A stretch of 5,408 bases of DNA, taken from assembly GCA_945903615.1 (NCBI GenBank), contig CAMDOL010000091.1, positions 1-5,408 on the forward strand, written 5' to 3'. Shown here piece by piece: positions 5,354 to 5,408 of this stretch. This DNA is from Rickettsia typhi. Its GTDB lineage: Bacteria > Pseudomonadota > Alphaproteobacteria > Rickettsiales > UBA1997. Every line of letters starts with the position of its first letter. The stretch's first letter is position 1. The position numbers and the translations under genes were made by a program. Below the pieces are notes generated by a model, which saw only the letters and a program-made list of their open reading frames with translations, was not told where the DNA came from and did not search any database.

Positions 5354-5408
5354 ATGGAATTTATGCCAAAAAAGACCAGAAAGATCAATTTTTCTAAAAC
5401 ATTGTTTT
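5354..5408 (+). CDS. Possible start of a transposase gene, truncated by the window end
   Basis: The frame from ATG 5354 (or the in-frame ATG 5363) is open to the last base and reads MEFMPKKTRKINFSKTLF. It is basic and short. The frame is open upstream back to a TAG at 5303-5305, so a GTG at 5324 is also possible but would lie within the hairpin. The only grounds for calling it a transposase are the insertion-sequence-like end upstream and the basic N-terminus. With 18 codons visible no domain can be recognised, and it may not be a gene at all. Confidence 0.3.
   Translation, partial: MEFMPKKTRKINFSKTLF

Larger units (their letters stand above)
5001..5408. other. Gene-poor stretch after the exporter
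   Basis: These 408 bp hold no complete gene. From 5001 to 5073 the sequence is plain AT-rich DNA with no hairpin plus T-run terminator. After that come the 17-nt tandem repeat, palindromic repeat copy B, 21 bp of unassigned sequence (5235-5255) and the possible insertion-sequence end. The build-up of repeats and mobile-like DNA suggests that this is where the conserved neighbourhood ends. Confidence 0.7.
5256..5408 (+). mobile_element. Possible left end of an IS5-like insertion sequence (continues beyond window)
   Basis: The sequence GGAACCTCTGAACAA (5256-5270) resembles the terminal inverted repeats of IS5-family elements, which often begin GGAA or GGGA. It is preceded by TTAG (5252-5255), which fits the YTAR target preference of that group. 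About 100 bp further in, a hairpin precedes a lysine/arginine-rich open frame that runs off the window, as expected for a transposase start. The right end, the transposase body and any target duplication are not visible, so the assignment is tentative. Its position next to the point where repeat copy B loses its right arm suggests an insertion-linked deletion. Confidence 0.35.

Overview
The window is AT-rich and looks like a piece of an alphaproteobacterial chromosome. This rests on three things: the initiator-tRNA type, a class II DAHP synthase, and a stand-alone prephenate dehydratase whose ACT domain carries 'ESY' where enterobacterial homologues have 'ESRP'. The base composition, near-absence of Shine-Dalgarno sequences and interspersed palindromic repeats suggest a host-associated or streamlined lineage, for example near Rickettsiales or Holosporales, but one that still makes phenylalanine. 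The placement is an inference and the genus cannot be named.

Layout, left to right. Positions 1-77 (minus) hold the initiator tRNA-fMet. Next come rsmD (minus) and pheA (minus), joined by a one-base TAATG overlap, so pheA-rsmD is one transcription unit reading leftward, possibly on into the tRNA. A 361-bp divergent intergenic region (1548-1908) follows. It is almost filled by two abutting copies of an imperfect palindromic repeat: a diverged copy at 1561-1671 and a well-preserved copy at 1665-1834. Rightward from there run aroG (class II DAHP synthase) and an ABC exporter half-transporter, which overlap by four bases with a Shine-Dalgarno and a TTG start. The last 408 bp hold no complete gene. 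They contain a short tandem repeat, a third, right-truncated copy of the palindromic repeat (5112-5234), and what looks like the left end of an insertion sequence with the first codons of a possible transposase running off the window.

The genes work together as follows. aroG makes the first intermediate of the shikimate pathway and pheA the penultimate one of phenylalanine synthesis, so the divergent region sits between the entry and one exit of aromatic amino acid synthesis. rsmD methylates 16S rRNA at the P site, next to the gene for the tRNA that uses that site at initiation. The exporter's substrate cannot be told from sequence.

The most interesting signal is the repeat family. Its ends carry outward-facing extended -10 hexamers (TGGTATAAT or TGGTATTAT), and one of them lies just upstream of the pheA start. 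No new multi-gene system was found. The repeats and their apparent promoter activity are the part worth following up.
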